Assembly (NCBI GenBank): GCA_030153935.1
Contig: JASKKX010000013.1
Span: 1 to 36,281 of the forward strand
Direction: 5' to 3'
Length of the DNA: 36,281 nucleotides
Source of the DNA: Verrucomicrobiota bacterium
GTDB taxonomy: Bacteria; Verrucomicrobiota; Kiritimatiellia; Kiritimatiellales; Tichowtungiaceae
A model generated the notes under the pieces. It saw only the letters and a list, made by a program, of their open reading frames with translations. It was not told where the DNA came from and made no database searches. Made by a program: the position numbers and the translations under genes. This document shows, piece after piece, positions 1-8,526 of the stretch (its first letter is position 1; every line of letters starts with the position of its first letter).

Positions 1-91
1 CCTTTGCTCCGAAGCTTATCCGCGGTTTAACCCGAGTGACGGGCAGATCGTCTATGTGGGACTGGGCCTATATAAAAAAGCTATGGCCTGA
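1..91 (+). CDS. C-terminal end of an unidentified protein (partial)
   Basis: A reading frame is open from the window edge (codons from base 2) and ends in TGA at 89-91. It encodes about 29 residues, including NPSDGQIVYVGLGLYKKA. The codons look normal for this genome, and the stop overlaps the end of the convergent MFS gene by 11 bases. Too little is visible to name a family. Another frame is also open over this stretch, so the choice of frame is a judgement. Confidence 0.4.
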   Translation, partial: LCSEAYPRFNPSDGQIVYVGLGLYKKAMA

Positions 92-2261
92 TTAATTGAT
101 ATGTGAAATAAACACAGGCAAGCGCATCGGTGAAATCTGTGGGTCCGCCGGTCGAGATCAATGTGAGAATTCCTTTTTTCAGAAATTGTTCAGATCCGTT
201 GAAATCCTGTTTCCGCAGGAAAGTTTCGCACACAGATCCAATCTGTACCCAAGACTTATGACCGAAAAACTGTTTGAGATTTTTACGTGCTCTGAAGAAA
301 TCCAGACTGTCTCTGCAATCATTCAGGAAGGTATCTATCACCGGGTCATTTCCCTCTGAAGCCGCTGCCCGGTAGAGCTCTTCTAAATAAGGTTGAAAAT
401 CAAGGATATCCGAATAGAGGGAAAAGACGGTTTCTTTATATCGCCGACTCCGCCGTTTATGGACAGATTGAAACAGATACTGAAGAAAGGTTCCTTCCGT
501 ATCCATATTTTTCAGAGCAATGATATAGTTCAATTGAGCCGCTATCGGATTATCCTGTAGAAAATAAATTCTCACTTTATCCAGGTAATCGGTATTGCCT
601 GTCCTGCCAAGCGATTTCGCCGCTATTGACCGGATAATCAGATCGGGATCATCCAGCAGTGAAATAAGAAGATGTTCAATTTCTGATCCTTTATATGCGC
701 CGAGAGCAAACAGGGCTTTTTCCCGGTAATAGGAGTCCGGATCCGCTGCTTCGGAAAGGAGATACGGCAGAAGAGACGGACGGGGAAAGTTGAAAAGGGA
801 GATAATCATCTCCTCTTTACTGTTTGAAAGAGGAGTTCCCATAAGGGATTTAATTTCTCTTGTGGCGGTTTCGTTTGCGTTATTGCCGATCGAAAGCAAT
901 ACGGTTTTTTTCTTAAATTCCGAATCGGCCCGGCCCAGTTTGCCGATATCGATATAGGCTCTCATCCCGTCCGGAGAAAAAACAGAAAGCATATCCCGGG
1001 CGGAAAGGCTTCCTTTTTCTTCAACCGACAGAGAGAGCCAAAGACCGATTACGCCAAGTATAAAAATAAGAGCGAAGAGAATCGCGTAAGGATTTAAAAC
1101 GACCGGGAAATGAATCAGCGTTCCTATATCAATACAAAAACCGCCTATAACTCCAAACAGGAGGGAAACAATAGCCATCATAAAATTATTCATGGCATTA
1201 TAACTGAAGGCCTCTTTTTCCGGAATTCGGTATAAAAAAAGGCGATTGATAAAGATATCACTGGCTCCGAGACAAAAGTAGGAGAAAAATCCGAGTAACA
1301 GAAAAACAATGAGAGGCGCGGCGACCGGCACAATCATCCAGAACAGGGAGACAGCGATTCCCCCGGACATAGAGACCAGTAATAAGGGGCGGCTGCCGAT
1401 TCGATCCCCGAAGGTTCGAGTGAAAACTCCGGACAGGTAATAGGCCAGCACCTGGGTCATCGAGTACAGGAAAATAATATTAAACGGAAGTTTGGCTTCC
1501 AGGCGAAGGAAGGGAATGGTCAGTCCCATCAGCACCATAAGGGATACATTGGTCCATCCAAGCAGCAGAATCAGGCATTCATTCCGGTCCTGCAGTGCCT
1601 CCTTCAAAAGCACGTTGAGATTTCTTCCTTTTGTATACGAAACGCCGTCTCGGCATGGAATTTTCTTCAGCTGGCTCGATGCGGCGGTATTCATTACAAC
1701 GCCGCCGAACTGCATGGCGAGCAGGCCCGTCAGCCCGGAAAAAGCCTGTACGGAGGATATGGCGAAGCTGATCAGCTTTGACAGCAGAGCGGTCACCTGA
1801 AACGCGATTCGTGTCTGAGAGATTACCCGCCCGTAAGTTGCCGGAGTGGAAATCAGCTTAAGTTCCGGATTCGCCACTACCACGCCGGCCATTCGGAAGA
1901 TGCAGAAACAGGTGTATACGGTCAGAATGAGGTAAACGGCGGCTTTTCCAGACAGGAAAAACAATGAGAAATAGAACAGGCAGATCAAGCCGCGAATCAA
2001 CCAGGCCCCGTAATGGATTTTGATATAATTTTTTCCGGCGAGTAACCGCGGAAGGAAAGGCAGGATCATTCCCGCCACAAAGGGCGCGGCGGAAAGATAG
2101 CCTAACTGAATATTGGAAGCCCCGAATGTCATTGCCAGCAGAGCGACAACCGTATCACCCAGAAAATTGTATCCGGCACCGTTAAGGGCTTGATACCGGT
2201 TATAATATTTCTGCCCTCTCTGACGTTCTTTTTCCGATAAAAATTTACTTTTCAAGTCCAT
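81..2261 (-). CDS. MFS-type transporter fused to a C-terminal HEAT-like repeat domain
   Basis: The protein is about 726 residues from ATG at 2261; a TTG three codons upstream (2270) is also possible, and neither start has a strong ribosome binding site. Residues from about 20 to 420 hold many hydrophobic segments arranged like a 12-helix major facilitator, with short loops such as RTFGDRIGSRPLLL. The remaining 300 residues are soluble and helical, with HEAT-like units (for example REKALFALGAY and LIIRSIAAKSLGRTG). MFS proteins usually stop near 400-450 residues, so the tail is an added module, probably cytoplasmic and for protein contact. The substrate cannot be told. The gene looks more AT-rich than the genes after it. 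It converges on the partial gene at the window start. Confidence 0.75.
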   Translation of the reverse strand: MDLKSKFLSEKERQRGQKYYNRYQALNGAGYNFLGDTVVALLAMTFGASNIQLGYLSAAPFVAGMILPFLPRLLAGKNYIKIHYGAWLIRGLICLFYFSLFFLSGKAAVYLILTVYTCFCIFRMAGVVVANPELKLISTPATYGRVISQTRIAFQVTALLSKLISFAISSVQAFSGLTGLLAMQFGGVVMNTAASSQLKKIPCRDGVSYTKGRNLNVLLKEALQDRNECLILLLGWTNVSLMVLMGLTIPFLRLEAKLPFNIIFLYSMTQVLAYYLSGVFTRTFGDRIGSRPLLLVSMSGGIAVSLFWMIVPVAAPLIVFLLLGFFSYFCLGASDIFINRLFLYRIPEKEAFSYNAMNNFMMAIVSLLFGVIGGFCIDIGTLIHFPVVLNPYAILFALIFILGVIGLWLSLSVEEKGSLSARDMLSVFSPDGMRAYIDIGKLGRADSEFKKKTVLLSIGNNANETATREIKSLMGTPLSNSKEEMIISLFNFPRPSLLPYLLSEAADPDSYYREKALFALGAYKGSEIEHLLISLLDDPDLIIRSIAAKSLGRTGNTDYLDKVRIYFLQDNPIAAQLNYIIALKNMDTEGTFLQYLFQSVHKRRSRRYKETVFSLYSDILDFQPYLEELYRAAASEGNDPVIDTFLNDCRDSLDFFRARKNLKQFFGHKSWVQIGSVCETFLRKQDFNGSEQFLKKGILTLISTGGPTDFTDALACVYFTYQLIRP

Positions 2262-2582
2262 GGTGCTCAACGCAATAAAAATTGCTGTTTACGAATTTTC
2301 CGAACAAAGTACAGCATATCGCAGATCAAAAGATAAAACGGTCCGCCATCGGAGTCAGTTCTGTTCTCCGTTTATCCTGACTCGGTGAGAGAAGAAACGG
2401 CGCGACAGATCCGAAACAGAAAGTGGATTGTGATTTCTCTCATTTCTTTTCAGGTTAGGTACCCATGTATTGCCGGGGTTTATCGGAATTCATGCTCCCC
2501 TGAATTACGTTGTCATCCAAAGCCGGGCAGGATATTTTCCAAACAGATATTACTTGTTGCTCAGCCGTGATGAAGGGGAAAA
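2262..2582. other. Intergenic region between divergent MFS and M28 genes
   Basis: These 321 bases separate two divergent genes and should hold both promoters, but I see no convincing -35/-10 pair. A 7-bp inverted repeat, GAGTCAG (2352-2358) and CTGACTC (2377-2383), has an 18-base loop and no T-run. A left half of the dispersed palindrome (TTTTCCAAACAG) lies near 2526-2537 without its right arm. The open frame at 2385-2570 has no family resemblance and I do not call it a gene. Confidence 0.5.
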
Positions 2583-3482
2583 ATGAGGTTTTCGGCAGTT
2601 TGGAATATTCTATTGCGGTGCAGCGCAATTCTGTTTTTCTCCGGTTGTGAAAAAACACTTCAGTTTGACGGGGAAAAAGCATTTTCAGAAACCGAGGCGC
2701 TGGTGAAAATTGTGCCGCGAAATGCGGGCAGCGGCGGTGCGCGCCGTGCCGCGGTGCATCTGGAAAGTCGTTTGAAAGCGTTCGGATTGAAGACCGCTAT
2801 GGATACATTTTCCGAAGAGACACCGAGCGGGAAAATGTTTTTCAACAATGTACTCGGACATTTGCCGGGAAAAACCAACCGGCTGATTGTGCTCGCTTCG
2901 CACTTCGACACAAAGAGCGGCATTGCGCCCGATTTTCAGGGAGCCAATGACTCCGGGTCCAGTTCCGGCGTGCTGATGGAATTGGCACGGGTGCTTGCGG
3001 AACACGCGCCGTTCAAAACCGGATTTCTGGTTGCATTTCTGGATGGTGAAGAATGCCGCACCGAATACGGCCCGCACGACGGGTTGCACGGCAGCCGGCG
3101 CCTTGCACAGCGGATTTTTGATGCAGACGACGCCAAACGGGTGGAGGCGGTGATTGTTCTCGATATGGTCGGCGACAACGATCTGAAGATTTCTGTGCCG
3201 CGCAACAGCCACCGCGGTCTGGTGAAAGAGTTGTTCGCTGCCGCGCACGAAACGGGAGTTCGCTCGCAGTTCAGCCTCGGAACCGGCTCGGTTCTTGACG
3301 ATCACGTTCCGTTTCAGATCGCGGGCATGCCGGCAGTGGACATCATCGATTTCGAGTACGGTTCTGCACCGGGCCTGAATGACTATTGGCATACGCCTGA
3401 AGATACGCTCGATAAACTGTCAGTCCAAAGCCTGCAGACGGTCGGGGCTGTTATATTGCGCATGGTGGAAAACCTGCAGTGA
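2583..3482 (+). CDS. M28-family zinc aminopeptidase / glutaminyl cyclase-like lipoprotein
   Basis: This 299-residue protein has a lipoprotein signal peptide (hydrophobic core followed by FFSGC, lipid-anchor Cys22), so it should be membrane-anchored outside the cytoplasm. The co-catalytic zinc site of clan MH is visible: ASHFDTKSG (H107), GANDSGSSSG (D123), LDGEEC (E156/E157), LDMVGDND (D194) and DYWHTPEDT (H270). The order and short length match the glutaminyl-peptide cyclotransferase branch of M28 as well as small aminopeptidases; sequence alone does not decide between peptide hydrolysis and pyroglutamate formation. The start is supported by GAAGGGG a few bases upstream. It stands alone between oppositely directed genes. 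Confidence 0.85.
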   Translation: MRFSAVWNILLRCSAILFFSGCEKTLQFDGEKAFSETEALVKIVPRNAGSGGARRAAVHLESRLKAFGLKTAMDTFSEETPSGKMFFNNVLGHLPGKTNRLIVLASHFDTKSGIAPDFQGANDSGSSSGVLMELARVLAEHAPFKTGFLVAFLDGEECRTEYGPHDGLHGSRRLAQRIFDADDAKRVEAVIVLDMVGDNDLKISVPRNSHRGLVKELFAAAHETGVRSQFSLGTGSVLDDHVPFQIAGMPAVDIIDFEYGSAPGLNDYWHTPEDTLDKLSVQSLQTVGAVILRMVENLQ

Positions 3483-3702
3483 TCCGCAACGGAGACCGCC
3501 GGCAGCAAACGGTTTCGCGGAGAACGACTCTTCTGCAAGGCGATGGTGCAGAATGTCTTTGAAAACTTAAGGATGCGCTGTTTTTTCCCGTAACGTTCAG
3601 AACGGGTGCGGCGGTCTATCTCCGTGACGATTTCTTCTGCAGGATCGTGTACGCTAATCGGCGTAAAAAAGTTTTCGCCGTTGCCGATAAGAGTGCTCTT
3701 GA

Positions 3703-4317
3703 TTAGAGATCGTATTGAATCACCCAGTCGGTAGCGGGCAGGGAGAGCTTTACTTCGCGATAGTGATCGGAAAGTTCCCCCTTTTCTTCCGCAGGCTCGC
3801 CGCGGCAGATAATTTTAAACGCCCGGCATTTATCGAGCCCCACAGCTTCAAGGAAGTTATCGGTACGGACCATCATAGAAACCACACCCTGCAGTTCGCC
3901 GTTGGTGAGTACAGGATAACGCATGGCGATAAGGCGCGGCTGAATAAGGCTGCCGTGGCCCGGCTCGCTGAGTTGCGGCGCAGGGTTTTTATCCATCTGT
4001 TCCCAGAAATAATCGAGCTGTTTGACTTTACGCAGACTGAAGCCCCGGGCGAGCGCATTCCGTCTGCGGTAGGTCTGGCGGATGACGTAGTCCGTATCGA
4101 TCAGCGTTCCGCCGAAAAATCCGTCCGTGGCTTCGGCACAAGGCCTTATGGCATCGCGGAAGGTCTCCACGGTCGGTTTTTGTGCGGCGACCTGACCGAG
4201 GCGGGCGAAGGCGTTGTCGAAATAGGTTTCGACGGCAAGGCCAATCGGATCATCGGTCTGTGCGGCCTGAACCGCGAGGGCGGTGAGCAGCAGGGCAAGG
4301 GTGATGCAACGCTTCAT
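3703..4317 (-). CDS. Exported protein with a Cache/PDC-like sensor domain
   Basis: The protein has 204 residues with a signal peptide (MKRCITLALLLTALAVQAAQ). The rest resembles a single extracellular Cache/PDC fold: a long N-terminal helix, then strands around RLIAMRYPVLTNGELQGVVS and a C-terminal strand LPATDWVIQYDL. In chemoreceptors and sensor kinases such domains bind small ligands, but here there is no transmembrane or signalling module, so it is a free periplasmic sensor-like domain. Its ATG overlaps the methyltransferase stop (ATGA, 4314-4317), so the two are translationally coupled and it is the last gene of the operon that starts with the isoprenyl synthase. The ligand is unknown. 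Confidence 0.6.
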   Translation of the reverse strand: MKRCITLALLLTALAVQAAQTDDPIGLAVETYFDNAFARLGQVAAQKPTVETFRDAIRPCAEATDGFFGGTLIDTDYVIRQTYRRRNALARGFSLRKVKQLDYFWEQMDKNPAPQLSEPGHGSLIQPRLIAMRYPVLTNGELQGVVSMMVRTDNFLEAVGLDKCRAFKIICRGEPAEEKGELSDHYREVKLSLPATDWVIQYDL

Positions 4318-4997
4318 AATGAGTCCTTCTTTTTGAGTTCAAAAACGGTAATGTATCCCGAGTGATGCGAGTCCGCCCTCCAGGTGAATGGACTGGCATC
4401 AAACGCTTCGCGCAGTCTGCCTTCGATATTTTCAGCGATTTCGCTCTGCTGAAAAAGCCAGTAGCCAGAGCGGGCACAGAGTATGCCGAACCAGCTGGTG
4501 GGAACGTCGACGTCGACGATGATGAACGATCCGCCAGGCCTGAGGACTCGTGCGGTTTCAGTCAGCACTTTCTTTTTCAGTTCAAAGTGGATGTGGTGAA
4601 AGAAAAAAGTCGAGACAGCGGCGTCGAAAGAGCGGTCTCTGTAAGGGAGCTGTTCTGCAAGGGCGGCGTCGAAACGAATGTTGGATATAGGGGCAGCTTT
4701 GCGTTTGGCGATCTCAATCATTTCTTCGGCGGCATCGAGGCCGGTGCAGAGTGAGTGTTCTTTATCGGTGAGCGCACGGGCAATATCGCGAGTGAGTGTG
4801 CCGGTGCCGCAGCCGATGTCGAGAATCTGTTCATTGCCACGTAGTGCGAGCAGCCGGGTGACGAGGCGGTGGTATCGCCGCTCAAAACCGAGAGTCATCA
4901 GAGGGACGAGCAGGTCATAGACCGGCGCGGCGTGATCGAGAGTAATGCCGTCGGTCTGCTGTGCAACGCTTGAGCGCCTGTGCTGTTTTTTATGCAT
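4314..4997 (-). CDS. Class I SAM-dependent methyltransferase (UbiE/Methyltransf_11 type)
   Basis: This is a 227-residue protein with the Rossmann-type SAM motifs: ILDIGCGTGTLTRDIA (motif I), CTGLDAAEEMI (acidic loop), FDAALAEQLPYRDRSFDAAV (motif II region) and ARVLRPGGSFIIVDVD (motif III). The chosen ATG (4997) lies inside the last codons of the upstream isoprenyl synthase, with AGGAT upstream; a start seven codons earlier (5018) would overlap more and lacks support. The tight coupling to a prenyl synthase suggests that the methyl acceptor is a prenylated molecule, such as a quinone or terpenoid, but this is inference. The stop overlaps the next start by four bases. Confidence 0.85.
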   Translation of the reverse strand: MHKKQHRRSSVAQQTDGITLDHAAPVYDLLVPLMTLGFERRYHRLVTRLLALRGNEQILDIGCGTGTLTRDIARALTDKEHSLCTGLDAAEEMIEIAKRKAAPISNIRFDAALAEQLPYRDRSFDAAVSTFFFHHIHFELKKKVLTETARVLRPGGSFIIVDVDVPTSWFGILCARSGYWLFQQSEIAENIEGRLREAFDASPFTWRADSHHSGYITVFELKKKDSL

Positions 4998-6006
4998 ACT
5001 GCAGATCCTGAAGATCAAGCACAGAGAACATCGAATCAGCCAGATATTCTGCTGTTTTCTTGTGGATGCCGAGGCCCATGTCGCCGAGTTTCCGCAGACC
5101 GTCGCGCATCATGCCGAATCCAAGCTGCGCGGCTGGAAGGGCGATGGGCAGGACCTCGAGATAAAGCCGGTCAGTAACGGTCAGATCGCGGGTTCCCAGG
5201 GTCTGGAAAAATTCCGGTTGATTTTTCCAAAGACTGGAAAGCAGATAGTTGTGGCGGCGTTCGATATGGTCGCGGGCGAGGTCGCGGATATCATCGAGCA
5301 CCTGACAGCCGATTCCGAACCGGAGCAGCGCCTTTTTAAGTTCTGCGGAGCGGTGGCGGTCCAGGTGCGGCTCTACGATCTCCGGAGCGAAAAATGCGAC
5401 GTTGAAGAGGAGGCCGGTTTTATAGCGGTGAATGACAGAGAGGACGGTTTCCGGGTCCGGGCGCTCAATAATGCCTTCCTCTTCGCTCGCTTCCTGAGCG
5501 GCGCTCGGCAGGAGAATTTGCAGAGAGCGCTCTGAAAGAGCCTGTGCCTGTTTTGCAGCCAGGGCACCGGTCTCGACTCCTTCGGCAAGAAGTTGCTGGA
5601 AGATGCGGTCGGCTGTCATGATGGAGACGACTTGTCGCATAACGCGCGAGGAACCGGGCATTTGTATCGGAATGACAACCTTATCTTCGTGATCGAGCAG
5701 ATTATCGGCGCTGGTAACCCAGATGCGGAAGAGATGAATCAATTTGCCGTAAAAGAGGCGATGTTGCGGCTCACAGTCGAGCAGGTGATACATGGACTGA
5801 AAGAGGGTGGAAAAAATATTTTTACGCAGGGTGTAAAACGATTCGGGAACAGAATCCATTGAAACTCTGTATTCAGAAGGTGTGTCGGGCGGGACGTGTA
5901 AAACTTCATCAGCTGTTTTGTAAATATATTTAATAGCAATACGTTGCTCATCGAACGCCGCCTTGAAGATGCGGTCTGTCTTCCAAATATCTGTCCATGT
6001 TTTCAT
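4990..6006 (-). CDS. Isoprenyl diphosphate synthase family protein (polyprenyl synthetase)
   Basis: The protein (338 residues) has the two Asp-rich magnesium-binding motifs of trans-isoprenyl diphosphate synthases: DNLLDHED (first motif, about residue 110, a variant of DDxxD) and QVLDDIRDLARD (second motif, about residue 238). The first motif is atypical, so the enzyme may condense, cyclise or dephosphorylate a prenyl diphosphate rather than extend chains. ATG at 6006 has no ribosome binding site of its own; a five-codon frame just upstream has one. It is the first gene of a three-gene operon. Two copies of the dispersed palindrome, 31 bp apart, lie just after the second motif, encoding SSLWK and FFQTLG. 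Confidence 0.8.
   Translation of the reverse strand: MKTWTDIWKTDRIFKAAFDEQRIAIKYIYKTADEVLHVPPDTPSEYRVSMDSVPESFYTLRKNIFSTLFQSMYHLLDCEPQHRLFYGKLIHLFRIWVTSADNLLDHEDKVVIPIQMPGSSRVMRQVVSIMTADRIFQQLLAEGVETGALAAKQAQALSERSLQILLPSAAQEASEEEGIIERPDPETVLSVIHRYKTGLLFNVAFFAPEIVEPHLDRHRSAELKKALLRFGIGCQVLDDIRDLARDHIERRHNYLLSSLWKNQPEFFQTLGTRDLTVTDRLYLEVLPIALPAAQLGFGMMRDGLRKLGDMGLGIHKKTAEYLADSMFSVLDLQDLQYA
5193..5240. repeat. Paired dispersed palindromes, 31 bp apart
   Basis: Unit 1, 5193-5211, TTCCCAGGGTCTGGAAAAA, is a one-mismatch copy centred on 5201. Unit 2, 5222-5240, TTTTTCCAAAGACTGGAAA, has the exact core and is centred on 5232. Both lie inside the isoprenyl synthase gene. Confidence 0.75.
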
Positions 6007-6011
6007 TAATA

Positions 6012-6029
6012 TCAAATCATATTAGTCAT
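6012..6029 (-). promoter_or_regulatory. Possible leader mini-ORF (MTNMI) upstream of the isoprenyl synthase
   Basis: On the minus strand AGAAGGA is followed, six bases later, by ATG-ACT-AAT-ATG-ATT-TGA. The TGA ends five bases before the ATG of the synthase at 6006, which lacks a ribosome binding site. The arrangement would allow translational coupling by a terminating ribosome. It could also be chance. Confidence 0.3.
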
Positions 6030-6122
6030 GTTTAGTCCTTCTAACAATCCAAACGTTCATTTTTAATTTTTTTGATCAGCTGTTTCTGTTCCCCATGTGC
6101 ATAACGGGGCTGCTTTTACATA

Positions 6123-6767
6123 TCACTGCGGCGGCAAAACCCCTTCGGAGACGAGCTGAGCATCCATTTCCGGAGTAAGCGGCATGGGCAGCGGCGGCCG
6201 TCCGCTGCGGATGGCATCCATCTGTACGTCTTCCAGATGCTTTTTAAGAGCGTCTCCGGTCAGTTTCGGTTCCGGCGGTTTTTCTTCTGCCTGCTGTTTG
6301 CGCCGTTCCTCGATTTTTCTCAGAAGTGCCCGCCGGCGTTCCGCGTAGGAATTCTGTTGGGAAGATGGCTGGCTCCTGGCCATTTGCTCTCCGTCTCCGG
6401 ACTCCAGCTTGAACAGTACAACTTCGTTCCCTTTACGCAGCAAAGCTTCTGAGGAATCCATATCCGCTTCGACCAACTCCAGGCCATCCTGCGGTTCACC
6501 GATACGAAGGATATAGCTTTTCTTGAGGTTACTATCGATAATACCGGCCCGTATAGAACCGTCCGAACCTTCCAGCAGCATGGAAAGACGCAGATTGCGG
6601 GCGAACGATTGGGTGGACGAAACCGTTTGCAGTGCATCGGCTTCGAGCGGTTCCTGTCCAAAAGGCTGTTTATCAATAATCGGCTGATAACGACTGAATC
6701 CTTCCTCCGCCGCACTGCTGAGCAGAGCGGAGAACAGCAGGATCAAGATGGGTCCCTCTCTCTTCAC
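6123..6767 (-). CDS. Exported protein, possibly GspC/PilP-like
   Basis: The likely start is GTG at 6767, giving 214 residues beginning with a signal or anchor segment (GPILILLFSALLSSAAEEG); a frame extended to 6827 lacks support. Residues from about 55 to 125 form a short beta-rich region (LLEGSDGSIRAGIIDSN, SYILRIGEPQDGLELVEADM, VVLFKLESGD) that reads like the HR/PilP domain of type II secretion or type IV pilus inner-membrane proteins. Then comes a charged helical, probably coiled-coil stretch rich in Glu, Arg and Lys, and a Pro-rich end. No secretion or pilus genes are nearby, so the role is open. It is transcribed divergently from the TIGR03790 gene. Confidence 0.5.
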   Translation of the reverse strand: MKREGPILILLFSALLSSAAEEGFSRYQPIIDKQPFGQEPLEADALQTVSSTQSFARNLRLSMLLEGSDGSIRAGIIDSNLKKSYILRIGEPQDGLELVEADMDSSEALLRKGNEVVLFKLESGDGEQMARSQPSSQQNSYAERRRALLRKIEERRKQQAEEKPPEPKLTGDALKKHLEDVQMDAIRSGRPPLPMPLTPEMDAQLVSEGVLPPQ

Positions 6768-6850
6768 TAGGACAGAGAGTATCTGTTCTTGTCTAAATTT
6801 CGTCAAGCGGTAGGCTGTTAGCAACACATATTAGAAGCAAAGGAATCTGC

Positions 6851-8512
6851 ATGCGACGTGGAATTGCGACTCTGCTGATTGTTTTAACGGCCTGCGCCGT
6901 TTCGGCGCAAATGCCGCACCGGGTGGCCGTGCTGGTGAACGAAAATTCGCAGGATTCAAAAAAGGCGGCGAATATTTTTGCCGTGCTGCACGGAGTGCCG
7001 GGCGTTAATCTGATCTATCTCGACCTGCCGGACTCCATGGTTGCCGGTCGTGCGGAATGTACACCGGAGGAATTCCGGACGCTCATTTATGAACCGGCAC
7101 AGAAAACAATCGAAGACCGCGGCCTGAACGACCAGATTCTGGCCTGGATCTATTCCGTCGACTTCCCGATCCGTATCGTTACCTCTTCCAATGATCGGCA
7201 GCAGATGTCGATTATGGGGCTCACGTTCACCCGCGGCAGGGTTCCCCCGCTGGAACAGATTGAAAAAGGACTTTTTTTGTCCCCCCTTTTCGCCGGGCCG
7301 GCAAAAGAGGGCGGGCCCAAAAATCCGCCGAGCTCTTTTGATGTTCTGAATGCAAGGCTCAAAGACAGGATGCCGCTGCCTTCCATGATGCTCGGCTATA
7401 TCGGAGAAAACGGGACAGATATGGGCACTGTACTGCGCTGCATTGAAGACGGCGTCCGCGCCCGTCGTCAAGGCGGCGGCAACCCGCGCGTGCTGCTGGT
7501 GAAGACCGACGACAAAGCCCGGTCCGAGCCGCGCGAATGGCAGTATGCCGATGTCAAAGCGGAACTGGCGCTGCGTAAAGGGACCGCAGTGATTGCCACC
7601 AACCAGCCTCCCGCGCAAACCGGTCTGATGGGGGTAATGACCGGTGCGGCCAACCTGAATCCATCCGGCTTCGGCACCTTTGCGCCGGGAGCGCTGGGCG
7701 AACATTTCACCAGCTGGTCTGCTGAATTCCAGAAGCCGCAGACCAAATGCACCGAGTGGCTGAAGGCCGGTGCGACTGTGACGGCGGGCATGGTGACCGA
7801 ACCATACAATGTCTGGACCAAATTCCCGCATGCACGCTTTTTTTCCCACTATGCCTCCGGTTGCACGGCAATGGAGAGTTTTTACCAATCCATTGCCAGT
7901 CCGGTGCAGATCCTGCTCCTCGGCGATCCGCTTTCACAGATCAGAAGACTTCCGGTTCAAATTAAAGCGGTTGGCCTGAACAAAGAAATTACCAGCGATC
8001 TGGATGCCGCCTTTGTGGCTCAGGCGAAATTTCCGATTCCTGTCAAAGTGTTCTACAGTGCTTTGCTCGACGGAAAACAGATCAAAGCGATGGAAGGAAA
8101 TAAACTGGTGGAGCTGCCGTTTGCGCAGATGGGCGATGGATATCATGAAATCCGTCTGATTGCGCAGGAGCTTTCCTCGGTGACACTCGGCGGGTTCAAA
8201 GATTTTCCGATCAGGATCAATAAAAAAGGACGTTCGCTGAAGATCACCGGCATAGCCGACGGCGCACCGCATCAGGTGGTTGTTACCGCTTTTCCCGGCG
8301 GCGAAGACCGACCGACAGAAATGGCTCTGCTTTGGAACGGGCGCGAGCTCGACCGTAAACCGTATACGGCGGATACGCAACTGGTCTTCGATGAACGGAC
8401 CGTCGGAGAGGGGCCGCACCGCCTGCAGGCGGTTGCCGTCTATGAAGACGGCATGGAAGTGCGCAGCGAACCGCAGTCTTTTGCTATTGCATTTAATCCT
8501 TCGCCTGAATAA
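6851..8512 (+). CDS. TIGR03790 family exported protein
   Basis: This 553-residue protein starts with a signal peptide (about MRRGIATLLIVLTACAVSAQ) preceded by AAAGGA. The N-terminal part has the family's opening VAVLVNENSQDSKKAANIFA, then SVDFPIRI and a later block HARFFSHYASGCTAMESFY with PVQILLLGDPL. I recognise this as the TIGR03790 type, which is common in Verrucomicrobia, Planctomycetes and relatives and has no known biochemical function. The last 180 residues form a beta-sandwich-like extension. It is followed after 14 bases by tsaE, so it heads an apparent operon, though a functional link to tRNA modification is not evident. Confidence 0.75.
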   Translation: MRRGIATLLIVLTACAVSAQMPHRVAVLVNENSQDSKKAANIFAVLHGVPGVNLIYLDLPDSMVAGRAECTPEEFRTLIYEPAQKTIEDRGLNDQILAWIYSVDFPIRIVTSSNDRQQMSIMGLTFTRGRVPPLEQIEKGLFLSPLFAGPAKEGGPKNPPSSFDVLNARLKDRMPLPSMMLGYIGENGTDMGTVLRCIEDGVRARRQGGGNPRVLLVKTDDKARSEPREWQYADVKAELALRKGTAVIATNQPPAQTGLMGVMTGAANLNPSGFGTFAPGALGEHFTSWSAEFQKPQTKCTEWLKAGATVTAGMVTEPYNVWTKFPHARFFSHYASGCTAMESFYQSIASPVQILLLGDPLSQIRRLPVQIKAVGLNKEITSDLDAAFVAQAKFPIPVKVFYSALLDGKQIKAMEGNKLVELPFAQMGDGYHEIRLIAQELSSVTLGGFKDFPIRINKKGRSLKITGIADGAPHQVVVTAFPGGEDRPTEMALLWNGRELDRKPYTADTQLVFDERTVGEGPHRLQAVAVYEDGMEVRSEPQSFAIAFNPSPE

Positions 8513-8526
8513 AGAACTCATGCTTC

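Noticed and set aside
1943-1959. TTTTCC-N5-GGAAAA in the MFS gene
   Set aside because: The arms are two bases closer than in the dispersed palindrome, so it does not fit the pattern.
2685-3392. Long minus-strand open frame opposite the M28 peptidase
   Set aside because: It is the complement of a well-supported gene with all zinc ligands and shows no domain pattern of its own.
3715-4365. 216-codon plus-strand frame opposite the Cache-like gene
   Set aside because: The minus-strand gene has a signal peptide and a stop/start overlap with its neighbour; the plus frame has neither.
6956-7888. 310-codon minus-strand frame opposite the TIGR03790 gene
   Set aside because: Antisense shadow of a recognisable gene; composition rich in His, Arg and Gly as typical for shadows.
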